The position numbers and the translations under genes are program-made. A DNA stretch of 64,000 nucleotides, from positions 372,001 to 436,000 of the forward strand of contig CAWATW010000004.1 in the NCBI GenBank assembly GCA_963785075.1. The letters are read 5' to 3'. This document shows positions 25,957 to 34,503 of the stretch, piece by piece (the stretch's first letter is position 1; each line of letters begins with the position of its first letter). This DNA comes from JAOUGY01 sp963785075. GTDB lineage: Bacteria; Actinomycetota; Acidimicrobiia; Spongiisociales; ZC4RG35. The notes beneath the pieces are model-generated. The model was not told where the DNA came from, did not search any database, and saw only the letters and a program-made list of their open reading frames with translations.

Positions 25957-27267
25957 TCAGAGGATCCGCGCCGCCATCTCGGCCAGCGGGCTCCGGATCG
26001 ATTTCTCGAGTATCACATGCCCGAACAGCGGCGAGTCCTTGAACTTCTCGATCAACGCCGCCATGCCGCCGTAGGGCGATACATACGGATTGTCGACCTG
26101 GGAGAGATCGCCGCAGAAGACGACTTTCGAATCCTTGCCCAACCGGGTGAGGATGACCTTCAACGTCGGAAGCTCGAGGTTCTGGGCTTCGTCGATGATC
26201 ACGAACTCGCCGGTGATCGACCGGCCGCGGAGATACGTGACGGCGGCCATCTCGAGCTCACCGCGCTCCAGCAGCTCGGTGACGGCAGCGTTGGCTCCCT
26301 CGGCCCCGCTGTCCTGGAACAGGGCGTGGAGGTTGTCATGGACGGCGGCCATCCAGGGCGCCAGCTTCTCGTCGAGGTCGCCAGGAAGATATCCAACTTC
26401 CTGACGCCCCACCGCCACCAGAGGCCGGTAGACCGACACCTTGCGGTACCGCTGTTGCTCGAGCACCTGTTCGAGGCCGGCGGCGAGAGCGAGAAACGTC
26501 TTGCCCGAACCCGCGGTTCCCATCATCGAGACGGCAGGGATGTCCGGATCGAGCAGATGGGTCATGGCCACCGTTTGCCGGAGGTTCTTGGGTTCGACGC
26601 CGAATGCCCTCGGGTGGTTGGTGACCCGTTCGACGGTCACGTGTGGGTTGGATTCGATGACGCGGGCCAGACCCGATCGTGAGATGTCGGCTTTCAAGGT
26701 CACGAAGTCGTTCACGTCGGCTTCGACGCCGTCCAGCACGATCTTGCCCTCTTCGAAGAGTCTGTCGATCGTGTCACCTGTCGTCGTGACCTCGATCACC
26801 CCGGTGCGCAGTTCGGAGGCCTGCACCGTATCGGCGCGATAGTCCTCCACTTCGACACCGAGCTGCGCACCTTTGATCCGCAGCGAGGCGTCCTTGGTGA
26901 CGAGGACAGGATCGCCGCCGACATCGGCGAGATTGAGGCAGGTGGCAAGGATCCTGTGGTCCGGGCTGTGCGGGTCGAGCACCTGCGGGAGGCGCTCCGA
27001 CACGACGCCGTTCAGCTCGATACGGAGGCTTCCGCCGCCGGGGAGCGCCACCGGATCTCGAAGCCCTCCCGGTCGCGAGGCGCCGAGTTCCTCCAATGAC
27101 CGGATCGCCATCCGGGCATTGGCGCCCACCTCGTCCATGCGGGTCTTCTTGCGATCCAGTTCCTCGATCACCACCAGTGGCAGAACCACCTGGTGCTCGT
27201 CGAACCGCAACGTGGCGTGCGGATCGGCGAGCAGAACACACGTGTCGAGGACGTAGGTGCGTGACAC
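25957..27267 (-). CDS. PIN domain-PhoH family ATPase (PhoH2 type)
   Basis: 436 residues. An N-terminal PIN nuclease domain (TYVLDTCVLLADP with Asp, then LVTKDASLRIKGAQLG) is fused to a PhoH ATPase with Walker A MMGTAGSGKTFLALAAG and Walker B GEFVIIDEAQNL. Mycobacterial PhoH2 of this layout is an RNA helicase and ribonuclease. The GTG at 27267 has AAGGAG upstream; the frame open to 27498 is non-coding in character. Confidence 0.9.
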   Translation of the reverse strand: MSRTYVLDTCVLLADPHATLRFDEHQVVLPLVVIEELDRKKTRMDEVGANARMAIRSLEELGASRPGGLRDPVALPGGGSLRIELNGVVSERLPQVLDPHSPDHRILATCLNLADVGGDPVLVTKDASLRIKGAQLGVEVEDYRADTVQASELRTGVIEVTTTGDTIDRLFEEGKIVLDGVEADVNDFVTLKADISRSGLARVIESNPHVTVERVTNHPRAFGVEPKNLRQTVAMTHLLDPDIPAVSMMGTAGSGKTFLALAAGLEQVLEQQRYRKVSVYRPLVAVGRQEVGYLPGDLDEKLAPWMAAVHDNLHALFQDSGAEGANAAVTELLERGELEMAAVTYLRGRSITGEFVIIDEAQNLELPTLKVILTRLGKDSKVVFCGDLSQVDNPYVSPYGGMAALIEKFKDSPLFGHVILEKSIRSPLAEMAARIL

Positions 27268-27430
27268 CTGATCGACTCCTTCAATCGGCCGGCGGTGCAT
27301 CAGTATCCCCGACCATTGGACGAAAAACGAGGACCAAAACGGTTGCCGCGATGTGAATGAACCAGAGGACCTATGTCCGGGGTCGCCACGCCGGGCCGAC
27401 GGTCCCGTGCGGGCCGTGAGCGTCCGCACC

Positions 27431-27459
27431 TTGCCGGGGCCCGCACGTTGGTCCAGAAT
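27431..27459 (+). promoter_or_regulatory. Probable promoter for the MerB-like gene
   Basis: TTGCCG at 27431-27436 and CAGAAT at 27454-27459, 17 bp apart. The expected transcription start coincides with the GTG at 27467, giving a leaderless mRNA. Confidence 0.45.
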
Positions 27460-27466
27460 CCGCACA

Positions 27467-28075
27467 GTGCCCGTCGACGTCGCCCTCGACCAACTCACTG
27501 CTCTGTTGCCGCTGGCGGATCGTCAGGCTGCGCTCGACTCACGCCTCCGGTCGGTGCATCGGAAGGTCCTCCGAGGATTCCTCGAGCATGCCGCGCCGCC
27601 GGAGGTGGATCCCGCCGATGCCATGGCGCTCGCCGGGGTCGACCTCGTCGTGACCGGCGCCGACGGAGCGATCACGGGGGCATACCCGTTCACTTTGGAG
27701 CACACTCCGCACGCCGTCCAAACGGGAGCCACCCACGTACACGTCATGTGCTCGCTGGATGCCCTCGCGGTCGCTCCCATGTACGGGGTGAGCACACGGG
27801 TGATCTCGAAATGCGCCATGTCCGGCGGTGCCATCGAAGTCCACCAGCGGGACGACGACCTGGTCTCGAATCGACCACCCGCACCGTGGATCGGCATCCG
27901 CTGGCAAGCGCCAGGCGAACATGCCGCCACGTCGCTGTGTCGGGAGATGGTGTTCCTCTCCGATGAGGAGGTTGCAGTGCGATGGCGGGGCGCCGACCCC
28001 CACTCGGCCGCGATCCTGCCGCTGCCCGAAGCGATCGAGCTCGCAGCCGCGTTCTTCGGTCCTCTCGCCGGCTGA
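27467..28075 (+). CDS. Alkylmercury lyase (MerB)-like protein
   Basis: About 202 residues. Similarity to organomercurial lyase rests on the MerB-type core: HVMCSLDALAVAPM (Cys-x-x-Asp, matching the Cys96/Asp99 pair), the following SGGAIEVHQRD strand and a third Cys in ATSLCREMVF. MerB breaks carbon-mercury bonds. No merA, merR or merT lies nearby, so a role in another C-S or C-metal reaction is also possible. The start at 27467 is chosen from the promoter; the open frame begins at 27353. Confidence 0.7.
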   Translation: MPVDVALDQLTALLPLADRQAALDSRLRSVHRKVLRGFLEHAAPPEVDPADAMALAGVDLVVTGADGAITGAYPFTLEHTPHAVQTGATHVHVMCSLDALAVAPMYGVSTRVISKCAMSGGAIEVHQRDDDLVSNRPPAPWIGIRWQAPGEHAATSLCREMVFLSDEEVAVRWRGADPHSAAILPLPEAIELAAAFFGPLAG

Positions 28076-28102
28076 GCCACTGCGCCAGACGCCGGCGGCC
28101 CA

Positions 28103-28687
28103 TCACATCCGTTCGACGAGCGTCACGAACTGTGGGCTCGAAAGCAGATTGAACTCGGAGTGGAGATGCCGAAACCCGCGTCCCTCCGTCATTCGCCGAA
28201 CCTTCGACGGCCACAACCACTGGCAGTGCACCTGACGGGCCCTCAGCGGGTTCTTGTGGAGGAGCACGGCCGTCGGCACCGCCCAGATCCCCTGGATGGG
28301 TTCTGCCGGATAGATGAACATCGCTCGGGCCGAAGGCTTGAGGACCCGAGCCATCTCGTCGAACGCCTCCTCGAGCGCCGGGATGTGCTCGATTGCATGG
28401 ACCGAGACGATCTTGTCGAAGGTCGAGTCGGGGAAATCCAGCCGCTCGGCATACATGTGACGAACCTTTTCGGACACCGCAACCTCTCCCGCCCGGGGGT
28501 TGGCATCGATTCCCGTGACATCGACACCCCAGTCGTCGAGCACTCTGGTGAGGTGCCCCCTGCCGCAACCGACCTCCAGGACACGCTCTCCCGGTCGAGG
28601 ATCCAGGACGCGTCGGACCGTCGCCTCATGCCGCCGGTCCCAGCGATTGACGAGGGCGTATCTGGTCGAGTCGTAGTCGGTTCCCAC
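28103..28687 (-). CDS. Class I SAM-dependent methyltransferase
   Basis: 194 residues. Motif I VLEVGCGRGHLTRVL, motif II GIDANP, post-motif LDFPDSTFDKIVSVHAIEHI (UbiE/biotin-type group). The substrate is unknown. The GTG at 28687 has AAGGG 6 bp upstream and follows the stop of the phosphatase gene by 1 bp, so they form an operon. Confidence 0.87.
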   Translation of the reverse strand: MGTDYDSTRYALVNRWDRRHEATVRRVLDPRPGERVLEVGCGRGHLTRVLDDWGVDVTGIDANPRAGEVAVSEKVRHMYAERLDFPDSTFDKIVSVHAIEHIPALEEAFDEMARVLKPSARAMFIYPAEPIQGIWAVPTAVLLHKNPLRARQVHCQWLWPSKVRRMTEGRGFRHLHSEFNLLSSPQFVTLVERM

Positions 28688-28688
28688 G

Positions 28689-29915
28689 TCAAGCCCTTTC
28701 GAGGTGAGGCGCCAGCGAATAATCGGCGAGCATCGGTCCGGTCGGCGGGAGCGCAATGTGGGTGACCGAGCTGTTGAGCGCCACTCCCAGATCGCGGTTG
28801 ATGTCGTTCCCACGCTGTTGGAACCCGGCGATGGTGGCACGGATCGCCGCTCCGTGCGACACCACGATCGTTCGGTCGGCGGCCTCGAACTGAAGCGCCC
28901 GGAGGAACCGGGTCATTCGCTCCGCCACCTCGGCAAAGGACTCCCCGGTGTGTCCGCGACGAAGGTCTTCGCCGTCCCGATAGATCCTGACTGCCTCCTC
29001 CTGATCGGAGAACTCCGATCCCTTGAGGCCCTCCCACTCGCCAAAGGCCATTTCCATGACCTCGGGAGCGGGCTCGACGTGACGGCCGAAGGCCGCGGCC
29101 GTTTCCATCGCCCGCTGAAGCGGCGACGAGATGAGGCGGTCCGGTCTCGGATACCACGTGGCCAGGCCGACGGCCTGAGCGTGGCCTTCCTCGTCGAGAC
29201 CCCAGCAACTCTGCCCTTGGACCCGGCCCTCCTTGTTCGCCGTCGTGACCCCGTGCCGAACGAAGGCCACGACGGGGATGCCGTCCGAGCGCATCCGGCC
29301 CAGGAACCCGACATCCACGCCGAGATGGGTGGCATCGTTGAAGACGGCGAGTCGCATCGTATCCGGCGTGCCTTCGAGCACCGTGAGCGATGTGTTCGTG
29401 ACGATGGGAAACGTCCTCCGGTCCGGAAGCCGGCCGAGAAACCGGCCGACGATCGAATCGATCACACCCCCGTGAGTGGCGACCAAGGCGCTCTCTCCGT
29501 CACCAAGCCGATGCACGAGGGCGTCGAACGCATCGAGCGACCGACGCTCGAAATCGGCGATCGTCTCGCCCGAGGCGCCAAACGCCACGGCCTCGCCAGA
29601 CCGGATCGCCTGGAGGAGATCGGGGTGCTTGGCCACCACCTGTTCGAAACGTTGCCCTTCCCACTCCCCGAGATCCATCTCCCGCCATGCGTGATCGACC
29701 TCAGGGTCCCCATCGATGGCCTGCGCCGTCTCGAGGGCCCGATCGAGGTCGGAGGACAACACGACGTCGAAGCTACGACCGTTCAGGCGGACGCCGACGG
29801 CCTCTGCTTGCCTTCGGCCCTCTGCGGACAGAGGAGCGTTGCCCTGCCCCTGCCATATGTTCGCCTCGTTGGCCTCTGAGCGCCCGTGACGTACAAGCGT
29901 GATACGGATCGACAT
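28689..29915 (-). CDS. Tandem double histidine-phosphatase (phosphoglycerate mutase fold) protein
   Basis: 408 residues with two complete histidine-phosphatase domains. Domain 1 starts ITLVRHGRSEANE (RHG with catalytic His) and has VATHGGVID; domain 2 starts VVAFVRHGVTTANKEG near residue 205 and has IVVSHGAAIRATI. Both have the proton-donor Glu region (MDLGEWEGQ and MAFGEWEGL). Such proteins dephosphorylate small phosphoesters. Tandem duplication in one chain is less usual. The ATG at 29915 precedes the conserved start. Confidence 0.87.
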   Translation of the reverse strand: MSIRITLVRHGRSEANEANIWQGQGNAPLSAEGRRQAEAVGVRLNGRSFDVVLSSDLDRALETAQAIDGDPEVDHAWREMDLGEWEGQRFEQVVAKHPDLLQAIRSGEAVAFGASGETIADFERRSLDAFDALVHRLGDGESALVATHGGVIDSIVGRFLGRLPDRRTFPIVTNTSLTVLEGTPDTMRLAVFNDATHLGVDVGFLGRMRSDGIPVVAFVRHGVTTANKEGRVQGQSCWGLDEEGHAQAVGLATWYPRPDRLISSPLQRAMETAAAFGRHVEPAPEVMEMAFGEWEGLKGSEFSDQEEAVRIYRDGEDLRRGHTGESFAEVAERMTRFLRALQFEAADRTIVVSHGAAIRATIAGFQQRGNDINRDLGVALNSSVTHIALPPTGPMLADYSLAPHLERA

Positions 29916-29981
29916 GAGGGCCTGAGGATATGACCTTTGCGAGCGTGCGCAGCTCAAACTCACCGGGCGGCGGAGTTACCG

Positions 29982-30009
29982 GTACCGAGTCTCGTACTGA
30001 GTACTGAGA
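29982..30009. repeat. Degenerate heptamer array (ACTGAGT type)
   Basis: Four 7-bp units (GTACCGA, GTCTCGT, ACTGAGT, ACTGAGA) in the spacer between the phosphatase gene and hppA. Confidence 0.65.
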
Positions 30010-30029
30010 TCCGGACCGGAGCGGAGAAG

Positions 30030-30050
30030 CCGGGGCTCATTCGGCCCCGG
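30030..30050 (-). terminator. Possible hppA terminator hairpin
   Basis: CCGGGGC-TCATTCG-GCCCCGG, a 7-bp stem, in the spacer downstream of hppA on its strand. No U-run follows, so termination is only a guess. Confidence 0.35.
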
Positions 30051-30070
30051 TCCCGAGCAACAATCCTGCC

Positions 30071-30187
30071 GTCCGACGCCGCGTCCGACGTCCGGACCAC
30101 CCCACCCACGGTCCGTCCAACGCCTGCCGCCCGACCCCGGGTCCGACGTCCGCACGCGTCGGACCTCGGACCTCGGACTTCGGACCC
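30071..30187. repeat. Degenerate heptamer region (GTCCGAC/CGGACCT type)
   Basis: Repeated GTCCGAC-like units, ending in four clean 7-bp units (CGGACCT, CGGACCT, CGGACTT, CGGACCC) before the hppA stop. With 29982-30009 it fills most of the 300-bp spacer 29916-30214, in which I see no gene. Confidence 0.65.
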
Positions 30188-30214
30188 GAGACGATGCCTT
30201 TCGCTACCAGATTG

Positions 30215-32308
30215 TCAGCCGATGAAGGCCGAGGCGAAGATCAGCGACACGATCGTCATCACCTTGATGACGATGTTCATCGACGGACCGGACGTGTCCT
30301 TGAACGGGTCACCGACGGTGTCGCCGATCACAGCGGCCTTGTGCGGGTCCGAGCCTTTGCCGCCGTGATGTCCGCTCTCGATGTACTTCTTGGCGTTGTC
30401 CCATGCGCCACCGGCGTTGGCCATGTAGATGGCCAGAAGGAAGCCCGTGACGAGGGCACCGGCCAGGAAGCCTCCGAGGGCTTCCACGTCGATGAATCCG
30501 ATCACGAGTGGGAAGGCGATGGCCAGAAGTCCTGGGACGACCATCTCTCTGAGGGCCCCGGCAGTGGCGATGTCGACGCACTTGGCGTACTCCGGCCGGA
30601 CACCCTCGCGGCCCTCACGCAGACCCGGGATCTCCCGGAACTGGCGGCGGACCTCTTCGATCATCGTGAACGCTGCTCGACCGACGGCCTTCATCGTGAG
30701 TGCTGCGAACAGGAAGGGGAAGGCCGCACCGAGGAACAGGCCGATGGTCACCCGGACATCGGCGATGTTGATGCCGTCGGCCAGCGGGTTCTCCACGCCC
30801 TTCAATTCCGCGGCGCTACCAATTGCCTGAATGAAGGTCGAGAACAACGCGAGGGCGGTCACGGCTGCCGACCCGATGGCGAATCCCTTCGCGATCGCAG
30901 CAGTGGTGTTTCCGAGCGAGTCGAGCGCATCGGTGGTCTCGCGCACTTCCGGCGGCAGATGGGCCATTTCGGCGATGCCGCCGGCATTGTCGGCGATCGG
31001 CCCGTAGGCATCCACCGAGATGGTGATGCCGAGCGTTGCCAACACCCCGATGGCGGCGATGGCGACCCCGTAGATGCCACCGCTCTCACCGAGCGCCCAG
31101 TCGCCGGCCCAATAGGCGGCGCCGATTCCGATCACGGTCACGAGGACCGAATAGGCAGCCGACACCTTCCCGAGCGCGATACCGGCGATGATCACGGTGG
31201 CGGGACCAGTCTCTGCCTGGTCGGCCAAACCTTTCACCGACTTGTAGTGGTCCGAGGTATAGATCTCCGAGAGCTTCCCGATCACGAAGCCGACGAGCAG
31301 TCCCACCACCACGGAAATCCAAACACCGATGGGGTTCTCGGCGACATCGTCGAAGATCCAATAGGCGAGTCCGAGCACGGACAATGCGGCCAACACCATG
31401 GCTGAGTTGGTTCCCCTGTGGAGCGCCGCTGCGAGATCGTTCTTGTCCTTGGGCTTGACCAGGAAAGATCCGATGATCGACGCCAGCATGCCGAACGCCC
31501 CGACGGCCAGTGGGAACAGGATCGCGGACACCTGGAGCTCACCCGAGAAGGCAAACGCCGCGAACGCGATGGGCGCCACCAGAGAGCCGACATACGACTC
31601 GAACAGGTCGGCGCCCATGCCGGCTACGTCACCTACGTTGTCACCCACATTGTCGGCGATCGTTGCCGGATTCCGGGGATCGTCCTCAGGGATCCCTGCC
31701 TCGACCTTGCCGACGAGATCGGCACCGACATCTGCGGCCTTCGTGTAGATGCCTCCACCGACGCGAGCGAACAGTGCGATCGACGAGCCACCGAGCCCGA
31801 TCGCAGCCACGATCTCGGCACCGCGGATCAATTCCGCGCCGGTTTTCCCATTCACGAACAGCATGTATCCGAGGGTCACACCGAGCAGGCCGAGTCCCGC
31901 GACGGTGAATCCCATCACGGCGCCACCTCTGAATGCGAGAGGAAGCGCCTTCTGAACGCCACCTTCGCGAGCGGCTTCGGCGGTCCGCGCGTTGGCCGCC
32001 GTGGCGATGCGCATCCCCACGAATCCGGCGCCGGCGCTCAAGAGCGCACCGACCACATAGGCGAGTGCTCGCAACGGCCCGTCTTCCAGCATCGATCCGA
32101 TGAGCAGGGCCATCGCGACGACGAACACGGAAACCCACGTGTACTCACGCCGAAGGAAGGCCATGGCCCCTTCGCGAATGGCGGCCGCCAATTCGACCAT
32201 GCGCTCGTTGCCTTGGCTGGCGGCGTTGACGGTGCGCGTGAAGAGCATCGCCAGCACGATCGCCGCTGCCCCGGACACGAGCGCGAGTGTCAACACGGTG
32301 TTGGACAT
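30215..32308 (-). CDS. hppA: Membrane-bound proton (or sodium) pumping pyrophosphatase
   Basis: 697 residues with about 16 membrane helices. The PPi-binding DVGADLVGKVE, the DNVGDNVGDVAGMGADLFE motif and the later DAYGPIADNAGGIAEM are the family's active-site acidic motifs. It couples PPi hydrolysis to ion pumping. The GNTTAAIAKG motif carries Ala where K+-independent enzymes have Lys, so potassium dependence is predicted from family knowledge; H+ versus Na+ cannot be told by eye. The ATG at 32308 has a GGGAGAG site; the frame open to 32470 overlaps the divergent sigma gene. The soluble enzyme Ppa is encoded at 47480-48094. Confidence 0.96.
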   Translation of the reverse strand: MSNTVLTLALVSGAAAIVLAMLFTRTVNAASQGNERMVELAAAIREGAMAFLRREYTWVSVFVVAMALLIGSMLEDGPLRALAYVVGALLSAGAGFVGMRIATAANARTAEAAREGGVQKALPLAFRGGAVMGFTVAGLGLLGVTLGYMLFVNGKTGAELIRGAEIVAAIGLGGSSIALFARVGGGIYTKAADVGADLVGKVEAGIPEDDPRNPATIADNVGDNVGDVAGMGADLFESYVGSLVAPIAFAAFAFSGELQVSAILFPLAVGAFGMLASIIGSFLVKPKDKNDLAAALHRGTNSAMVLAALSVLGLAYWIFDDVAENPIGVWISVVVGLLVGFVIGKLSEIYTSDHYKSVKGLADQAETGPATVIIAGIALGKVSAAYSVLVTVIGIGAAYWAGDWALGESGGIYGVAIAAIGVLATLGITISVDAYGPIADNAGGIAEMAHLPPEVRETTDALDSLGNTTAAIAKGFAIGSAAVTALALFSTFIQAIGSAAELKGVENPLADGINIADVRVTIGLFLGAAFPFLFAALTMKAVGRAAFTMIEEVRRQFREIPGLREGREGVRPEYAKCVDIATAGALREMVVPGLLAIAFPLVIGFIDVEALGGFLAGALVTGFLLAIYMANAGGAWDNAKKYIESGHHGGKGSDPHKAAVIGDTVGDPFKDTSGPSMNIVIKVMTIVSLIFASAFIG

Positions 32309-32438
32309 CGCGGTATCTCTCCCAGGAGTTGGTGTGGGCGGGAGTATATGCCGACGGCCACCCGGGTTTCGAAACGACACTTGAGAACCCCGAGGAATCG
32401 GGGAACTTTCCGGCTCGTCCAATCGTCTTGGGACGACG

Positions 32439-32942
32439 ATGGAAAGAACCGTGACATCCCCGAAGGCCACTCGAACCCGCCACGACCGTTTCGAGGACTT
32501 CTATCGAACGCACCGCGACCCGGTGGCGCACGCCCTTGCGATCACCCTCCGCAACGTGTCGCTGGGTGCAGAGGCGGCCGACGAGGCGATGGCGCGTGCG
32601 TACGAACGCTGGCGCACCGTGAGGAATGCCGACAACCAGCCGGGGTGGGCCTACCGCGTTGGCCTCAACTGGGCTCGCGACCGGCTCAAGAAGACGACCC
32701 GCGAACGCGGACTCGGGCCGACGGAACCGGTGGCAGCCGAAACAGGCCGGGTAGACCCCGCGCTGGACGCCGCAGTGGCCGACCTGCCGATCGAGTTCCG
32801 CGCCGTGATCGTGCTGCGGTACTTCCTCGATTGGTCGCTCGATGAGATCGCCAACGGGCTCGACGTGCCCCTCGGCACCGTGAAGAGCCGCCTCAGCCGG
32901 GCGCACGCCCGCCTGCAGTCGACACTGGAGGAGCTGCGATGA
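32439..32942 (+). CDS. ECF-type sigma factor
   Basis: 167 residues. Region 2 (FEDFYRTHRDPVAHALAITL; EAMARAYERWRTV) and region 4 (PIEFRAVIVLRYFLDWSLDEIA; PLGTVKSRLSRAHARL) are clear. It resembles the SigE-type/sigma-70-family subgroup of actinobacteria. The stop overlaps the ATG of the next gene (ATGA), a membrane protein that is the likely regulator. The hppA start lies divergently 131 bp away. A GTG at 32451 is an alternative start. Confidence 0.88.
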   Translation: MERTVTSPKATRTRHDRFEDFYRTHRDPVAHALAITLRNVSLGAEAADEAMARAYERWRTVRNADNQPGWAYRVGLNWARDRLKKTTRERGLGPTEPVAAETGRVDPALDAAVADLPIEFRAVIVLRYFLDWSLDEIANGLDVPLGTVKSRLSRAHARLQSTLEELR

Positions 32943-34432
32943 ATCTCGACACAGATCTACGCCGCCTGATGAACGATACGAGTTCACACTTTCGACCTGC
33001 GTCCGGAGATCTGGAGGTCGTGGTCCGCCGCGGTCGACGTCGTCGCACTCGTCGACGCGTCGGTGAAGCGGCGGCTGTCGCCGTGCTCATGGCCGTCGTA
33101 GGAGTCGCTGCGCTGGCGGCGAGAGGCCCGCATTCGATCGCCAGCAACCAGGTTGCTACAACCATGACAACGGTCGGCGACGGTCTCCGGATGGTGATAC
33201 CCGAGGGTGTGCCACTACGGGAGACGACCGTCATCGACGGTGCGGGTGGATTCACCATCCTCGAGAAGACCTCGCCCAACGGATTCTGGAGCAGAATCGG
33301 CCATCGACTGGGGCTCAGTCCGGACCTGGTGGTCTACTCGAGTGACGATGGGAAGGCATGGACGAGTCGAGGCATCTCGGCCGCTGTCATCGAAGATGCC
33401 GATTCGATCGTGCACGGCATCCGGGTTGGCGACCAGTACTTCCTCCTTGTGTCGTCCACCGACGCCACCGGGCCGTTTTCGGAGGCACATGCATACTCGA
33501 TTCTCTCCACCGCCGACTTCGTCGAGTGGGAGCAGCTGGAGATCGACCTCCCGCTCCCGGAAGATCCACTGCCTCCCGAATTGCAGTGGAAGGTCTTGGG
33601 AGTTGGCCTCATTCCCGGGGGCAGCTCCGTGGCTCTGAGGTACGAGGTCTTCCCAGAGATCATGCATCCCGAAACGTATCGCGCATCCGGGTTCGATCGA
33701 GCCTCGGGGTGGTCGATGACCACTGCAGACGGCGCCACGACCAGGATTCCCATCCAGCGAGTATTTCCCACCGGCGCTTCGTTCGATCGCACGATTCTCG
33801 CCACACTCGTCGATGGATCGGTGAAACCGATGCCAGCCGTCCCGATCGACACCAACTCATTCGTCACTGATCTCTGGACGGACGGGGGGACCTGGCTCGC
33901 CCTGACCTCCGGCGCCGACGTCGACACGCCAGGGCACTCAGCGACGTTGTGGAGGAGTACCGGGTCGGATTGGTCCATCGTGGCGCAGGTGGACGTCGAC
34001 GCCGCGTCGTTGCTCGATGGACTGCTCCACACCGTGGATGTGGACGAGAGCGGGTGGCAGATCACCAGATGGAGCGATGACGGTGCAAGCTCGCTGGACC
34101 TGGGCGGAAGGTTCGGAGAGGGAGACGCGCTGGGCTCGCTGGCGCCGGCACTCGTGGGGTCATCAGGGTCTCTCGTCGCCGTGTCGGGACGAACCGTCTG
34201 GGAGTACGATGTGGATGCGGATGGATGGGTTGCCCACCAACTCGAATCTGTGGGGTGGGAAACGCTACCGACAGGACTCGAGAACTCCACTTCCCCAGCT
34301 TGGGCCGCAAGCGTGCAGGAGCGACTCGCCACCGACGAGAACCAGCTGGTTCCGAGACGAATCGCCGGGTCGGCTCTCCTCGGAATGCGCAGCATCGAGC
34401 CGTCCGACTGGTGGGTGTTTCTCTTCGGCTGA
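32939..34432 (+). CDS. Single-pass membrane protein co-encoded with the ECF sigma factor (putative anti-sigma)
   Basis: 497 residues: a 45-residue cytoplasmic N-terminus ending in an Arg-rich stretch (RRGRRRRTRRRVGE), one membrane helix (AAAVAVLMAVVGVAALAA) and a large outer domain rich in Trp and repeated strands (VVYSSDDGKAWTS, TILATLVDG, TLWRSTGSDWS), which suggests a beta-propeller. This layout fits an anti-sigma factor with a sensory outer domain, but no zinc ZAS motif is present. The role is inferred from coupling with the sigma gene. Confidence 0.65.
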   Translation: MNLDTDLRRLMNDTSSHFRPASGDLEVVVRRGRRRRTRRRVGEAAAVAVLMAVVGVAALAARGPHSIASNQVATTMTTVGDGLRMVIPEGVPLRETTVIDGAGGFTILEKTSPNGFWSRIGHRLGLSPDLVVYSSDDGKAWTSRGISAAVIEDADSIVHGIRVGDQYFLLVSSTDATGPFSEAHAYSILSTADFVEWEQLEIDLPLPEDPLPPELQWKVLGVGLIPGGSSVALRYEVFPEIMHPETYRASGFDRASGWSMTTADGATTRIPIQRVFPTGASFDRTILATLVDGSVKPMPAVPIDTNSFVTDLWTDGGTWLALTSGADVDTPGHSATLWRSTGSDWSIVAQVDVDAASLLDGLLHTVDVDESGWQITRWSDDGASSLDLGGRFGEGDALGSLAPALVGSSGSLVAVSGRTVWEYDVDADGWVAHQLESVGWETLPTGLENSTSPAWAASVQERLATDENQLVPRRIAGSALLGMRSIEPSDWWVFLFG

Positions 34433-34503
34433 CCTCGCTGGTATGAGTCGGCGCGCTGCGGTAGCCTGATCGACGGCTGGGGACGCATCTCGGGGGAAAT
34501 ACC

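Noticed and set aside
30194..32845. Long plus-strand frames (403 and 475 codons)
   Set aside because: Antisense to hppA and partly to the sigma gene; His/Gly/Asp-rich composition typical of a shadow.
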